From Catellicoccus marimammalium M35/04/3 (GTDB lineage: Bacteria; Bacillota; Bacilli; Lactobacillales; Catellicoccaceae), in NCBI RefSeq assembly GCF_000313915.1, contig NZ_AMYT01000007.1, positions 1-64,000 on the forward strand: a stretch of 64,000 bases of DNA, given 5' to 3'. The position numbers and the translations under genes are program-made. The notes beneath the pieces are model-generated. The model was not told where the DNA came from. It searched no databases and saw only the letters and a program-made list of their open reading frames with translations. Shown one piece after another: positions 27,356 to 36,016 of the stretch; positions within the stretch are counted from its first letter, which is position 1, and the number at the start of each line of letters is the position of its first letter.

Positions 27356-27559
27356 AGTGAGTCCCTCGTTTTTTAATTATTACTTATGAAGAAGAAAGAT
27401 TTTTGTTTTTTTCGTGTCTTTCTTCTATCATAAAGAAGTAAGTGAATGATTTATATAATCACTCTATCCTTCTCTATGTTACCATGAGAGAGTAAAGAAT
27501 TGTAACAATAAAGAGAGAAGATAAGAAAAGTTTATTTAGAAATCCAAAGAATGAGAAAA

Positions 27560-27568
27560 TGATATAAT
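27560..27568 (+). promoter_or_regulatory. Extended -10 promoter for ecsAB
   Basis: TGA-TATAAT at 27560-27568 is an extended -10 element 23 bp before the start codon. No good -35 is seen, which is usual for extended -10 promoters. The rest of the 236-bp divergent gap is AT-rich without other clear signals. Confidence 0.55.
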
Positions 27569-27591
27569 AAAAGAATTAGGAGGAATGGATT

Positions 27592-28329
27592 ATGGGGTTA
27601 AAAATTGAAAATTTAACGGGGGGATATGGTAGTTTTCCCGTATTAAAAGAAGTCTCTTTAGAGGTCAATAATGGGGAACTTGTCGGATTGATTGGTCTAA
27701 ATGGGGCTGGGAAAAGTACCTTAATTAAACATATTATTGGATTATTATCACCAATGAAAGGAAAAATTGAAGTCGATGGCGATACGCTAAAGACAGCAGA
27801 AAAAAAATATTATTCTCATATTGGCTTTATTCCAGAAACACCAAGTCTGTATGAAGAACTAACATTAAAAGAGCATATTGAAGTTACAGCGATGGCTTAC
27901 GATATTCCAATGGATGTGGCATGGGAGCGAGTGAAGCCTCTATTAAAAAAATTCCGCTTAGAAGAAAAATTAGATTGGTTCCCAGTGCATTTTTCAAAAG
28001 GGATGAAACAAAAGGTAATGATTTTATGTGCGTTCATGATTGAACCGACATTATGTATTATTGATGAACCTTTTTTAGGGTTAGATCCTTTAGCGATTGA
28101 TTCTTTACTACAGTTAATGGTGGAAGCAAAAGAAGCGGGAGCAGCTATTTTAATGTCTACTCATATTTTAGCTACCGCAGAAAAATTCTGTGATCGTTTT
28201 ATTGTTCTACATGAAGGAAAAGTATTAGCAACAGGAACGTTAGAAGAATTGCAAGCTCAATTTTCAATGCCAAATGCTAGCTTAGATGAGATTTATTTAT
28301 CATTAACAAAGGAGAATATGCATGGATAA
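27592..28329 (+). CDS. ecsA: ABC transporter ATPase EcsA
   Basis: A 245-aa ATPase. Walker A is GLNGAGKST, the signature is the divergent FSKGMKQKV typical of EcsA, and Walker B is CIIDEPFLGLDP. With EcsB it forms a transporter linked to regulated intramembrane proteolysis and peptide export in Bacillus and enterococci. RBS AGGAGG. Overlaps ecsB by 8 bp. Confidence 0.94.
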   Translation: MGLKIENLTGGYGSFPVLKEVSLEVNNGELVGLIGLNGAGKSTLIKHIIGLLSPMKGKIEVDGDTLKTAEKKYYSHIGFIPETPSLYEELTLKEHIEVTAMAYDIPMDVAWERVKPLLKKFRLEEKLDWFPVHFSKGMKQKVMILCAFMIEPTLCIIDEPFLGLDPLAIDSLLQLMVEAKEAGAAILMSTHILATAEKFCDRFIVLHEGKVLATGTLEELQAQFSMPNASLDEIYLSLTKENMHG

Positions 28330-29497
28330 ATTATACCAAGAGCGGATTCGTCTCCAAAGAAAGAAAATGATGCGCTATTTGCGCTATGTTTTTAATGATC
28401 ACATTACAGCGATTCTTTTTATTTTATTTGGTGGACTCGCTTTATATTATGCGAATTGGATTAAGACCTTAGAAAAAGGAAATATCGCTTTTTTATGGCT
28501 ATATGTTCTATTATTTACCGTATTGTTATCGGTTGGAAAACTAGCTACGTATCTTCAACGTGCAGATATGGTCTTTTTATTACCAAAAACTTATGAGTTA
28601 CCGAAGTATTTGCAAAAAGCAAAGAAACAATCTTACGCTTTACCTGCTGTAGTATTAATTCTTGCTTTTGTAGCTTATCTTCCTTTATTATTTACTGTTC
28701 ATTCTTGGTCCATCGTGTCTCTGATTTTACTTGGAGGACAATTGCTTTTATTAAAAGCTATCGACCTTATTCGCCAAGAAAAAGCTTTATTTTCATCAAA
28801 AGAACATGCGGTATATTATTATCTTTTTGCCGCAATTACACTTGCTATATCGGTTATCGTGTCGCCGCTATTTGGCTTTGTGGCAACCATTCTTTTATTT
28901 GCCATTCAATGGGCAATCAAAGATAAGGAAGCATTTTTCCAATGGGAAAAGGCAGTTCAATATGAGGAAAAACGAATGCAACGAATTTATCGCTTCTTTG
29001 CCTTATTTACGGATGTGCCAGATGTAACAACAAAAGTAAAACGCAGAGCCTATTTTGATCCATGGTTAAATCGAATGAAAAAAGATGCGGCTCATACCTA
29101 TGATTATTTATATTGGCGAGAATTGATTCGTAATAATGAATATATTGGATTATTTATTCGTTTAACATTGATTACCCTTCTTTTCTTATGGTTACGACCT
29201 TCTAAAGGAGTCCTTATCATTGGCGCGATGGCTTTCTTATACTTACTACTATTACAAATACAACCTATCCGTCATGCTTTTGATTATGTGTTAGCGATTC
29301 ATTTATATCCAGTTAAAGAAAAAGAACAGCAGGCCGCATTACAAAGAATTTATTTTTGGATTTCCTTTGCTTTTGCTGTACCTGTCGCAGCGATGAGTTG
29401 GTATGTCGCCGACATAGCGACAGCTGGAATCGTTTTTATTCTTTTGTTACTTGAAGAAGTAGTCCTTTATCGCTTATCATGGAAGAAAAAGAAATAG
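28322..29497 (+). CDS. ecsB: ABC transporter permease EcsB
   Basis: A 391-aa membrane protein with clustered hydrophobic helices in the N-terminal and C-terminal parts and a basic cytosolic stretch between (QYEEKRMQRIYRFF to RRAYFDPWLNR). It starts MDKLYQERIRLQRKKMMRYL, as EcsB proteins do. It is the membrane partner of EcsA; overlap implies coupled translation. A perfect short palindrome ATGTCG-C-CGACAT lies at 29403-29415. Confidence 0.9.
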   Translation: MDKLYQERIRLQRKKMMRYLRYVFNDHITAILFILFGGLALYYANWIKTLEKGNIAFLWLYVLLFTVLLSVGKLATYLQRADMVFLLPKTYELPKYLQKAKKQSYALPAVVLILAFVAYLPLLFTVHSWSIVSLILLGGQLLLLKAIDLIRQEKALFSSKEHAVYYYLFAAITLAISVIVSPLFGFVATILLFAIQWAIKDKEAFFQWEKAVQYEEKRMQRIYRFFALFTDVPDVTTKVKRRAYFDPWLNRMKKDAAHTYDYLYWRELIRNNEYIGLFIRLTLITLLFLWLRPSKGVLIIGAMAFLYLLLLQIQPIRHAFDYVLAIHLYPVKEKEQQAALQRIYFWISFAFAVPVAAMSWYVADIATAGIVFILLLLEEVVLYRLSWKKKK

Positions 29498-29509
29498 GAG
29501 GATTTGCCT

Positions 29510-30163
29510 GTGCGTGTGCGAAATAAACCACAAGCCTTAGCAATGTTAGAAAAATATCCGCAATATGTCATTCAAAACCCAGAAGACTATCGTGGAAAAT
29601 GGCAAACATTATTTGAAAAAGAACAACCATTACATATCGAGGTCGGATCAGGGAAAGGTCGTTTCATTAATGAAATGGCAAAAGCACATCCTGAAATTAA
29701 TTATATCGGGATTGAAATGAATAAAAATGTCCTTGTGAATGCCTTAGATAAATTAGTTGAATCAGAAGTACCGAATTTAAAATTACTATTGGTAGATGGT
29801 CGTAATTTGAATGAATACTTTGCGGATGGAGAAGTTCATCAATTGTATTTGAATTTTTCTGATCCATGGCCAAAAACACGTCATGAAAAAAGAAGATTAA
29901 CTTATCGTTCTTTTTTAGAAACGTATGAACAGATTTTACAACCGAATGGAGAAATTCATTTTAAAACAGATAATCGAGGATTATTTGAATATTCATTGGC
30001 GAGTTTCTCACAATATGGCATGATTATTAAACAAGTTTGGTTAGATTTACATGCCAGTGATTTTGCAGGAAATATTATGACAGAATACGAAGAGAAGTTT
30101 TCTAGTCGTGGGCAAGTGATTTATCGTGTAGAAGCTTACTTCCCAGAGAAAAAAGAAAAATAA
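29510..30163 (+). CDS. trmB: tRNA (guanine-N7)-methyltransferase
   Basis: A 217-aa enzyme that makes m7G46 in tRNA. Motifs: [11 protein letters not shown] (SAM loop), GIEMNKN, and [16 protein letters not shown], the TrmB signature. The start is GTG at 29510, giving the family N-terminus MRVRNKP and 8-nt spacing from AGGAGG; a TTG two codons upstream is only 2 nt from the RBS and was rejected. It follows ecsB closely and ends at a terminator. Confidence 0.95.
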   Translation: MRVRNKPQALAMLEKYPQYVIQNPEDYRGKWQTLFEKEQPLHIEVGSGKGRFINEMAKAHPEINYIGIEMNKNVLVNALDKLVESEVPNLKLLLVDGRNLNEYFADGEVHQLYLNFSDPWPKTRHEKRRLTYRSFLETYEQILQPNGEIHFKTDNRGLFEYSLASFSQYGMIIKQVWLDLHASDFAGNIMTEYEEKFSSRGQVIYRVEAYFPEKKEK

Positions 30164-30173
30164 TGGAATGCTT

Positions 30174-30204
30174 AAGAAGTTCTTAGTTAAGAACTTCTTT
30201 TTTT
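30174..30204 (+). terminator. Terminator after trmB
   Basis: A perfect 12-bp stem, AAGAAGTTCTTA (30174-30185) with TAAGAACTTCTT (30188-30199), 2-nt loop, then T's. Confidence 0.92.
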
Positions 30205-30229
30205 ATTGCTTATTTTTACCCATAAAAAA

Positions 30230-30343
30230 ATGACAAGAAGGAAAGGAAATTAAATTAAAAATAAATTTCTTCTTATTGGCGCAGGAGTAATAATTTTACT
30301 CAATGGTTATGATTTACAAAAAATCGATGTAGAAATTGCATAA
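30230..30343 (+). pseudogene. Possible broken small membrane-protein ORF
   Basis: ATG at 30230 opens MTRRKGN, then meets TAA at 30251-30253. The same frame continues IKNKFLLIGAGVIILLNGYD and on to a stop at 30341-30343, making 37 codons if the first stop were sense. The product would have a basic start, one hydrophobic helix and a short polar tail. It may be a small gene killed by a nonsense mutation, or chance. A terminator follows immediately. I do not recognise it. Confidence 0.25.
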
Positions 30344-30377
30344 AAAGAGCGAAAAGACATATTCTTTTCGCTTTTTT
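30343..30377. terminator. Bidirectional terminator before the PepSY gene
   Basis: GCGAAAAG (30349-30356) pairs with CTTTTCGC (30364-30371), with an A run on the left and T run on the right. It serves the leftward PepSY gene and anything arriving from trmB. Confidence 0.85.
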
Positions 30378-30380
30378 CTT

Positions 30381-30707
30381 TTATTTTGTTGTAAATTCGA
30401 TGAGTTCACCTGTTTTTTTATCGATGAAAAATTCATAGTAAGTTAACGGTTGATTTTCTTCTTTTAAAGCAATTCCACCATGATATCCTGTATGTACTTC
30501 TCCAAAGTCTTTGGTTGTGACAGGAGTGCAGTTAATCCATGAATTTTCAATCGTTCCATATTGACTCAATTCTTTTTTCAAGCGATTTAGTAGCCAATGA
30601 GGACGATTCTTTTCGTAATAACGATGTCCTAAATAAGCGCCTCCTGCAACGACTGCACTAGAAAGTAAAGTTAGACCGATAAATTCTTTTTTTTCCATCT
30701 CTCTCAT
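30381..30707 (-). CDS. Small PepSY-domain membrane-anchored protein
   Basis: A 108-aa protein with a single N-terminal hydrophobic segment (FIGLTLLSSAVVAGGAYLG) and an extracytoplasmic PepSY-like domain ending YYEFFIDKKTGELIEFTTK. PepSY domains are thought to inhibit or bind peptidases; no function is assigned. Two in-frame ATGs at 30707 and 30698 are both possible because the RBS is weak; TATAAT reading leftward at 30739-30734 gives a promoter. Confidence 0.7.
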   Translation of the reverse strand: MREMEKKEFIGLTLLSSAVVAGGAYLGHRYYEKNRPHWLLNRLKKELSQYGTIENSWINCTPVTTKDFGEVHTGYHGGIALKEENQPLTYYEFFIDKKTGELIEFTTK

Positions 30708-30873
30708 TCCAATCTCTTAATATCATTTGCTTTATTATATCATTTTTAGTCAGGAAAAGAGAAATCGTTTACTTGTTTGGAGGCAAGATTGGAATTTGTT
30801 ATTCTTAAAACTAGGAGGAATGGTAAAAATCGTATATAATGATAGATAAAAAGAAAAGAAAGGGACGAAAAAA

Positions 30874-31974
30874 ATGACAGAAGATTTATTTGCCCAAATT
30901 AAAGAAATTACGGAAATTCAGGCCACAAGTGGTAATGAAGGACCAATGCGTGACTTTTTAGTCCAACAAATGAAAGGCAAAGTGGATGAAATCCAATTTG
31001 ATGGATTGGGTGGTGTTTTTGGCATTAAATATAGCAAAAAAGAAAATGCCAAAACAGTTATGGTTGCGGCTCACATGGATGAAGTTGGATTTATGTTGAC
31101 TCGTATTCGTGAAAACGGAATGTTAAACGTTGTACCATTAGGAGGATGGAATCCTTACGTAGTAAGTGCACAACGCTTTACATTACAAACAAAAGAAGGA
31201 GATATCCCAGTCATCTCTTCTTCTATTCCACCTCATTTATTACGTGGAACAAATGGTCAAGCTAATGTAGAAGTATCAGAAATTTTATTTGATGCTGGTT
31301 TTACTTCTAAAGAAGAAGCACTATCTTATGGTGTACGTCCAGGAGATCCAATTATCCCACAAAGTGAAACAATTTTAACAGCAAATGGTAAAAATGTGAT
31401 TTCTAAAGCTTGGGATAACCGTTATGGCTGCTTAGTAGTCAAAATGTTATTAGAAGAATTACAAGATGTAGATTTAGATGTCAACTTAGTCATTGGAGCA
31501 AACATCCAAGAAGAAGTAGGTCTACGTGGAGCAACAGCTTCAGCTACAAAATTCAAACCTGATTTATTCTTCGCGGTAGATTGCTCTGCAGCTAATGATA
31601 TTGAGACAAAAACAAATACTTTTGGTCATCTAGGAGAAGGATTCTTAATCCGTATTCAAGATCCACGTTTCTTAATGTTACCACGCATGCGTGATTACAT
31701 TTTAGAAATTGCCGAAAAACATGATATTCCACATCAATATTATGTTTCTAAAGGCGGCACAGATGCAGCAGCAGCTCATCAAGCCAACGAAGGAATTCCA
31801 AGTGCAGTGATTGGTGTAGTTGCTCGTTATATCCATACGCATCAAGGAATGTTTAATATCGAAGATTTCTTAGCTGCGAAAAAAGCCTTGAAAGAAATTT
31901 TACTAGACTTAAACACAGAAAAAGTAAATCAAATTGTATATGGAGAATACGGCGATGGAACAATTAAAGGATAA
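30874..31974 (+). CDS. pepA: Glutamyl aminopeptidase, M42 family
   Basis: A 366-aa binuclear zinc peptidase. Metal ligands lie in AHMDEVGFM, KAWDNRYG, QEEVGLRG and VDCSAAND, with a late His in GVVARYIHTHQG. PepA removes N-terminal Glu/Asp from peptides in lactic acid bacteria; B. subtilis has ytoP at the same place in its map. RBS AAAGGGA. The last 20 bases overlap the thioredoxin-like gene. Confidence 0.93.
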   Translation: MTEDLFAQIKEITEIQATSGNEGPMRDFLVQQMKGKVDEIQFDGLGGVFGIKYSKKENAKTVMVAAHMDEVGFMLTRIRENGMLNVVPLGGWNPYVVSAQRFTLQTKEGDIPVISSSIPPHLLRGTNGQANVEVSEILFDAGFTSKEEALSYGVRPGDPIIPQSETILTANGKNVISKAWDNRYGCLVVKMLLEELQDVDLDVNLVIGANIQEEVGLRGATASATKFKPDLFFAVDCSAANDIETKTNTFGHLGEGFLIRIQDPRFLMLPRMRDYILEIAEKHDIPHQYYVSKGGTDAAAAHQANEGIPSAVIGVVARYIHTHQGMFNIEDFLAAKKALKEILLDLNTEKVNQIVYGEYGDGTIKG

Positions 31975-32266
31975 AGCAATGTTAGAAAAAGCGATGCAAG
32001 AAGGGCAAAATATTTTGTATTTTACTGCAGAATGGTGCCGTGATTGCCGCTATATTGAACCAGCAATGCCAGAAATTGCGGCAGAATTTCCAGAATGGAC
32101 AATGATTAAAATTGATGCTGATCAATGGATGGATGAAATGTTAGAGTTAGAAGTTCGTGGAATTCCTAGCTTTGTAGCTTTCAAAGACGGAAAAGAAGTA
32201 GGCCGTTTTAGTAATCGTAATCGTAAGACAAAAGAACAAATTGTGGAATTTATTTCTCAATTATAA
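31955..32266 (+). CDS. ytpP: Thioredoxin-like protein YtpP
   Basis: A 103-aa thioredoxin fold with active site WCRDC instead of WCGPC, and the cis-Pro loop GIPSF. ATG at 31955 lies inside pepA in another frame with GGAG 9 nt upstream; an ATG at 31934 has no RBS. Probably a thiol-disulfide reductase with altered redox potential. Conserved next to pepA and ytpR in Firmicutes. Confidence 0.88.
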   Translation: MEQLKDKAMLEKAMQEGQNILYFTAEWCRDCRYIEPAMPEIAAEFPEWTMIKIDADQWMDEMLELEVRGIPSFVAFKDGKEVGRFSNRNRKTKEQIVEFISQL

Positions 32267-32309
32267 TTTTTCTTTTGTTTAATTGTCTTGTGTGATTACG
32301 TTGTGGTCA

Positions 32310-32318
32310 TGATATAAT
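32310..32318 (+). promoter_or_regulatory. Extended -10 promoter for ytpR
   Basis: TGA-TATAAT at 32310-32318, 35 bp before the TTG start. No clear -35. Confidence 0.55.
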
Positions 32319-32352
32319 AATAGTAGTAATCGAAAAGTAAAGGAGAATAAAA

Positions 32353-32976
32353 TTGATTTTTTCATTTAATGAAGCTGTATTTGGAGATTGCTTGATGGTT
32401 TTATTACAAAATGCAAGTGATCAACCAGAAGTCAAAGCAGTGGGTAATGTCGTTGCTTTGTACAACGCAGAAGGTGAAGTAAGCGGATATAACTTTTTTA
32501 ATATCAAAAAACTAGTACCTTCAATTTCAGGAAAAAAAGGACAAGTCTTTCCTACTGATAGCGAAATTGATCAATTAAATGCCCTTTTATTTGATTGTGG
32601 ATTTACAACGCTTTTAGATAAAGCAGAAAATCGTCCACATATCGTCACTGGATTTGTGAAAACTTGTGTGGACCATCCAGACTCTGACCACTTACATATT
32701 ACAGAAGTTGAAGTGGCTGATGGAAAAGTTTTACAAATCGTTTGTGGAGCACCAAATATTGAGGCAGGTCAAACGGTAGTTGTTGCCACTCCAGGTTCAA
32801 TGATGCCAGATGGTACTTGCATTTGGCCAGGAGAATTGCGCGGAGTACCAAGCTCAGGAATGATTTGTTCCGCAAAAGAATTGCATTTAGAAAATGCACC
32901 AAAAGAACGAGGAATCTTAGTTCTACCAAAAGAAACGCAAATTGGTGTACCTTTTACCGCTTCAATGGTAGGATAA
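32353..32976 (+). CDS. ytpR: tRNA-binding-domain protein YtpR
   Basis: A 207-aa protein. The second half is an OB-fold tRNA-binding domain of the PheT/Trbp111 kind (VDHPDSDHLHITEVEV, CGAPNIEAGQ, GVPSSGMICS). The start codon is TTG at 32353, 7 nt after AAAGGAG; no ATG is available nearby. Role in the cell is unknown beyond RNA binding. B. subtilis has the same gene after ytpP. Confidence 0.9.
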   Translation: MIFSFNEAVFGDCLMVLLQNASDQPEVKAVGNVVALYNAEGEVSGYNFFNIKKLVPSISGKKGQVFPTDSEIDQLNALLFDCGFTTLLDKAENRPHIVTGFVKTCVDHPDSDHLHITEVEVADGKVLQIVCGAPNIEAGQTVVVATPGSMMPDGTCIWPGELRGVPSSGMICSAKELHLENAPKERGILVLPKETQIGVPFTASMVG

Positions 32977-32994
32977 AACAAAAAGGGGGAATCT

Positions 32995-33267
32995 ATGATG
33001 GATAATGGACAAACAAGACGTTTCACAGCAGAAGAACATAAGGAATTGATGGTCGCTGATACTTTAATTCGTGTTTACGATGCCTTAGCTGAAAAAGGTT
33101 ATAACCCAATTAACCAAATTGTCGGCTACTTATTGTCGGAGGATCCAACATATATCCCTCGACATAAAGATGCTCGTAAATTAATTCGCCAAGTAGAACG
33201 CGATGAAATTATGGAAATTTTAGTTCGTGACTACTTAGAACATCACGGAGTTAACATTGAAGAATGA
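32995..33267 (+). CDS. ireB: IreB family regulatory phosphoprotein (DUF965)
   Basis: A 90-aa protein with the family core [19 protein letters not shown] and [13 protein letters not shown]. In Enterococcus faecalis IreB is phosphorylated on N-terminal threonines by the PASTA kinase IreK and modulates cephalosporin resistance. Here threonines occur at positions 7 and 11 of the N-terminal tail. Matching phosphatase and kinase genes lie at 60.8-63.4 kb. GGGGGAATCT precedes a double ATG. Overlaps ruvX by 4 bp. Confidence 0.93.
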   Translation: MMDNGQTRRFTAEEHKELMVADTLIRVYDALAEKGYNPINQIVGYLLSEDPTYIPRHKDARKLIRQVERDEIMEILVRDYLEHHGVNIEE

Positions 33268-33689
33268 AGCGATACATGGGATTAGATGTTGGTTCTAAAA
33301 CTGTAGGGATTGCGGTAAGTGATCCTTTAGGTTGGACCGCACAAGGAGTAGAAATTATTCCAATTGATGAAGAAAAAGGCTACTTTGGCTATGATCGAGT
33401 CAAAGCGTTAGTCAAAGAATATCAAGTACAAGCTTTTGTTGTTGGCTTACCAAAGCATATGAATAATAGCTTAGGGGATCGTGCTGAAGCGGCGATACGC
33501 TATGGAGAACATCTAGAGCAACGCTTTGGCTTACCTGTTTATTATCAAGATGAACGATTAACGACCGTCGAAGCAGAACGAATGTTAATTGAAGAGGGAA
33601 ATGTCTCTCGTAAAAAAAGAAAACAAGTGATTGATAAACTAGCGGCGGTAATGATTTTACAAAATTATCTCGATCGTCAATCATTTTAG
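33264..33689 (+). CDS. ruvX: Putative Holliday junction resolvase/pre-16S rRNA nuclease YqgF
   Basis: A 141-aa RNase H-like protein. Catalytic carboxylates lie in [26 protein letters not shown] and YYQDERLTT, plus the C-terminal [15 protein letters not shown]. The family member studied in E. coli processes the 5' end of 16S rRNA. Start overlaps the ireB stop (ATGA) and has only a distant GGAG, so translation is probably coupled. Confidence 0.94.
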   Translation: MKRYMGLDVGSKTVGIAVSDPLGWTAQGVEIIPIDEEKGYFGYDRVKALVKEYQVQAFVVGLPKHMNNSLGDRAEAAIRYGEHLEQRFGLPVYYQDERLTTVEAERMLIEEGNVSRKKRKQVIDKLAAVMILQNYLDRQSF

Positions 33690-33700
33690 GAGGAAAGAAC

Positions 33701-34018
33701 ATGGTAGAAACAAATGAACGCGACTACTTAACATTAGTCGATGAACAAGGAAATGAAGAACTTTTTGAAATCTTATTAACTATTGATGGTCAAGAAGAAT
33801 TCGGTAAAAACTACGTATTATTATGCCCATCAAACGTACCAGATGGAGAAGAAGTAGAATTATTAGCTTACTCTTATGAAGAAGATGAAAATGGTGAAGG
33901 CGGAAAATTAAACGAAATCACTACAGATAAAGAATGGGATATGGTAGAAGAAGTCTTTGGTGCATTTATGGCTGAAGAAAGCGAATGCGACCACGAACAT
34001 TGTAACCATAAACATTAA
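33701..34018 (+). CDS. DUF1292 protein with a His/Cys-rich tail
   Basis: A 105-aa acidic protein of the DUF1292 (YrzB) family ([20 protein letters not shown]). The C-terminus [10 protein letters not shown] packs two Cys and four His in ten residues, which could bind zinc or another metal. Conserved after ireB-ruvX in Firmicutes; function unknown. RBS TTAGGAGGA. Confidence 0.85.
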   Translation: MVETNERDYLTLVDEQGNEELFEILLTIDGQEEFGKNYVLLCPSNVPDGEEVELLAYSYEEDENGEGGKLNEITTDKEWDMVEEVFGAFMAEESECDHEHCNHKH

Positions 34019-34025
34019 AAAAGAG

Positions 34026-34061
34026 AGCCACACAGGGAATTTCCTTGTGTGGCTTTTTTTA
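34026..34061. terminator. Bidirectional terminator between DUF1292 gene and rnhC
   Basis: AGCCACACA (34026-34034) pairs with TGTGTGGCT (34046-34054) with extra G-C pairs inside, then a T run; an A-rich left flank serves the converging rnhC. Confidence 0.9.
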
Positions 34062-34065
34062 TGTT

Positions 34066-34956
34066 TTAGAGTTTAGCCTTAATTTTTTGCGTGTTTTTGA
34101 AATGAAGCTTTGCGACTTTTTCTAGGGTATCGACCCCGTATCGACGACATAGCTCTACTCCTACTTGATCTACTTTTTCTCCTGCACCACTTGGTAAAGT
34201 GAGATGATAAGGAACACCGAGTTGTTCTAATTGTTCTAAAAATAAAGTGCGAGCAATAATGCTAGCTGCCGCGACAGCAAGATGCTCTTGTTCTCCTTTT
34301 ACCCGCATCAAGACAGGATGATGAGGCTGTTCTTTTTCTTCTTTAACATATTGTTGATAATTTTTTTCAGAAGTAAATTGATCAATCAGTAACGCGTCTA
34401 AAGGTTGGTTTTCCTTTTCTATTCTTTTTTCTAATAAAAGAAGTGCTTGGTTATGCAAAGCTACCTTCATTTTTACGGCATTATATCGTGGTTGAATGGC
34501 ATTATATTTTTTAGGAGAGACAATTAATGCTTGATAGGGTAATTTTTCTTTTAACTGTGGCGCAATTTTTTTCATTTTTTCATCGGTTAACGTTTTTGAA
34601 TCGGCTACTTCTAAAGTAGTCAACCAAGGAATATCCTCTTTTGTGACATAGGCAGCGACAACGACAAGAGGACCAAAGTAACTTCCATTTCCTACTTCAT
34701 CACTACCAATTAAAGAGAGTTGGGATAGAGAAGAAGAGGAAGGCTCTTTTTCTTCTTTTTCTTCTTTTTGCCAACGATAATATTCTTGTTCCGCATTTTT
34801 TCCTTGAAAAAGAATTTTCCCACTTTGATAAGCAGTAATTCTTGTTCCTTGATATTGAGCAGCCCAATCCGCATGAGGAGGAGGAGTGATGCAATACTTT
34901 TGATAAAAAGTTTGCAGTTCCTTATTCTCTTTTTTTAATAATGTATAGTGACTCAT
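34066..34956 (-). CDS. rnhC: Ribonuclease HIII
   Basis: A 296-aa enzyme that cleaves RNA in RNA-DNA hybrids. An N-terminal TBP-like substrate-binding domain precedes the catalytic GSDEVGNGSYFGP motif; further carboxylates are in VADSKTL and LIDQF. The ATG at 34956 has AAAGGAGG upstream; the ORF could run to 35112 but without an RBS and over the zapA start. Divergent from zapA, the usual arrangement. Confidence 0.95.
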   Translation of the reverse strand: MSHYTLLKKENKELQTFYQKYCITPPPHADWAAQYQGTRITAYQSGKILFQGKNAEQEYYRWQKEEKEEKEPSSSSLSQLSLIGSDEVGNGSYFGPLVVVAAYVTKEDIPWLTTLEVADSKTLTDEKMKKIAPQLKEKLPYQALIVSPKKYNAIQPRYNAVKMKVALHNQALLLLEKRIEKENQPLDALLIDQFTSEKNYQQYVKEEKEQPHHPVLMRVKGEQEHLAVAAASIIARTLFLEQLEQLGVPYHLTLPSGAGEKVDQVGVELCRRYGVDTLEKVAKLHFKNTQKIKAKL

Positions 34957-35046
34957 ATCATTCCTCCTTTTTTCTTTTATTTTATCATAGGATGAATCAT
35001 GGTCTATAATATGATAGAATAAGGTGGTTATAAGGAGGGAAAGAAG

Positions 35047-35457
35047 ATGCGTTTTTGTTTTACCATTCGAGATCAAAAATTTTATGTGCAAACCGAAGAA
35101 AATCAAGAGCAATTAGAGGCGATACAGCATCGATACGCTGAATGGAGTGAACGTTGCTCTTCTTTATCAACTTATCAATCTGCGATTGCAATTGCTATAA
35201 ATGCTCTTTCGGACCAATTAAAATTAGAAAAAGAAGTCGCTGCTTTGAAAAAAGAAAATGAAGCATTACAAAAGAAGTTGGACCAATGGGAAAAAAGTCC
35301 AGAATATAATACTTTATTAACTCAAATTCAAAAAAAGATGGAACAAGATTTATCTGTAGCGATGGCAAAAGAAGATGAACAAGCCGTTTGTCAAAAGCAA
35401 CAATTATTAAATCAAGTTCATAAAGCAAAAATTAAACAAAAGAAAAGGAGAAAATAG
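35047..35457 (+). CDS. zapA: Cell division protein ZapA
   Basis: A 136-aa protein: a short N-terminal globular part (MRFCFTIRDQKFYVQTEENQ, TYQSAIAIAINALSDQL) and a long coiled coil ending in a basic tail (KIKQKKRRK). ZapA promotes FtsZ bundling. It is longer than the B. subtilis protein (about 85 residues). The assignment rests on the conserved position between rnhC and cvpA and on the overall pattern. RBS AAGGAGGG. Confidence 0.8.
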   Translation: MRFCFTIRDQKFYVQTEENQEQLEAIQHRYAEWSERCSSLSTYQSAIAIAINALSDQLKLEKEVAALKKENEALQKKLDQWEKSPEYNTLLTQIQKKMEQDLSVAMAKEDEQAVCQKQQLLNQVHKAKIKQKKRRK

Positions 35458-35459
35458 CT

Positions 35460-36005
35460 ATGCTTTCTGCTCTTATCATTATCCTTCTTTTTCTGGCGTT
35501 TTACGTCGGTTATCGTCGAGGAATTGTCAGAAATTTATTTTACTTTGCTGGCTATGCAGCTACTGTATTTGTAGCCTTGCTTTTAGGACCAAGATTAGGA
35601 AATCATTTTACTCTATGGATTCCTTTCCCAGCACCTAATTTAAATACGCAATTAACTTTTTATAGTCAGGATTGGTTATTGAAATTAGAAGAACCTTTCT
35701 ATCACTTATGTGGCTTTTTATGTATCTGCCTTTTAGGATGGTTATTGACTCATTTTATCGCTCATTTGTTATTTGCTAAATGTAAATTACCTACTGGAGC
35801 GTTATCTCAAGTGAACCATATTTTAGGAGGATTATTACAAGTCGTTGTCGTTTATATTTTTTGCCTTGTAGGGTTATTATTATTGAGTGTTTTACCTGTT
35901 CCTTCCATTCAAGCTGCTTTAGAAAATAGTACGGTGGTTCAATGGATGTGGTATCAAACACCAATGCTTATTCCTTGGTTACAAAACTTTATTTTAGGGA
36001 TGTAA
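35460..36005 (+). CDS. cvpA: CvpA family membrane protein
   Basis: A 181-aa protein with four predicted transmembrane helices, starting in the typical LIIILLFLAFYVGYRRG segment. CvpA relatives are linked to colicin V production in E. coli and to envelope functions elsewhere; the precise role is unknown. It starts 2 bp after zapA and is followed 11 bp later by mutS2. Confidence 0.88.
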   Translation: MLSALIIILLFLAFYVGYRRGIVRNLFYFAGYAATVFVALLLGPRLGNHFTLWIPFPAPNLNTQLTFYSQDWLLKLEEPFYHLCGFLCICLLGWLLTHFIAHLLFAKCKLPTGALSQVNHILGGLLQVVVVYIFCLVGLLLLSVLPVPSIQAALENSTVVQWMWYQTPMLIPWLQNFILGM

Positions 36006-36016
36006 GGAGGGTTTTT

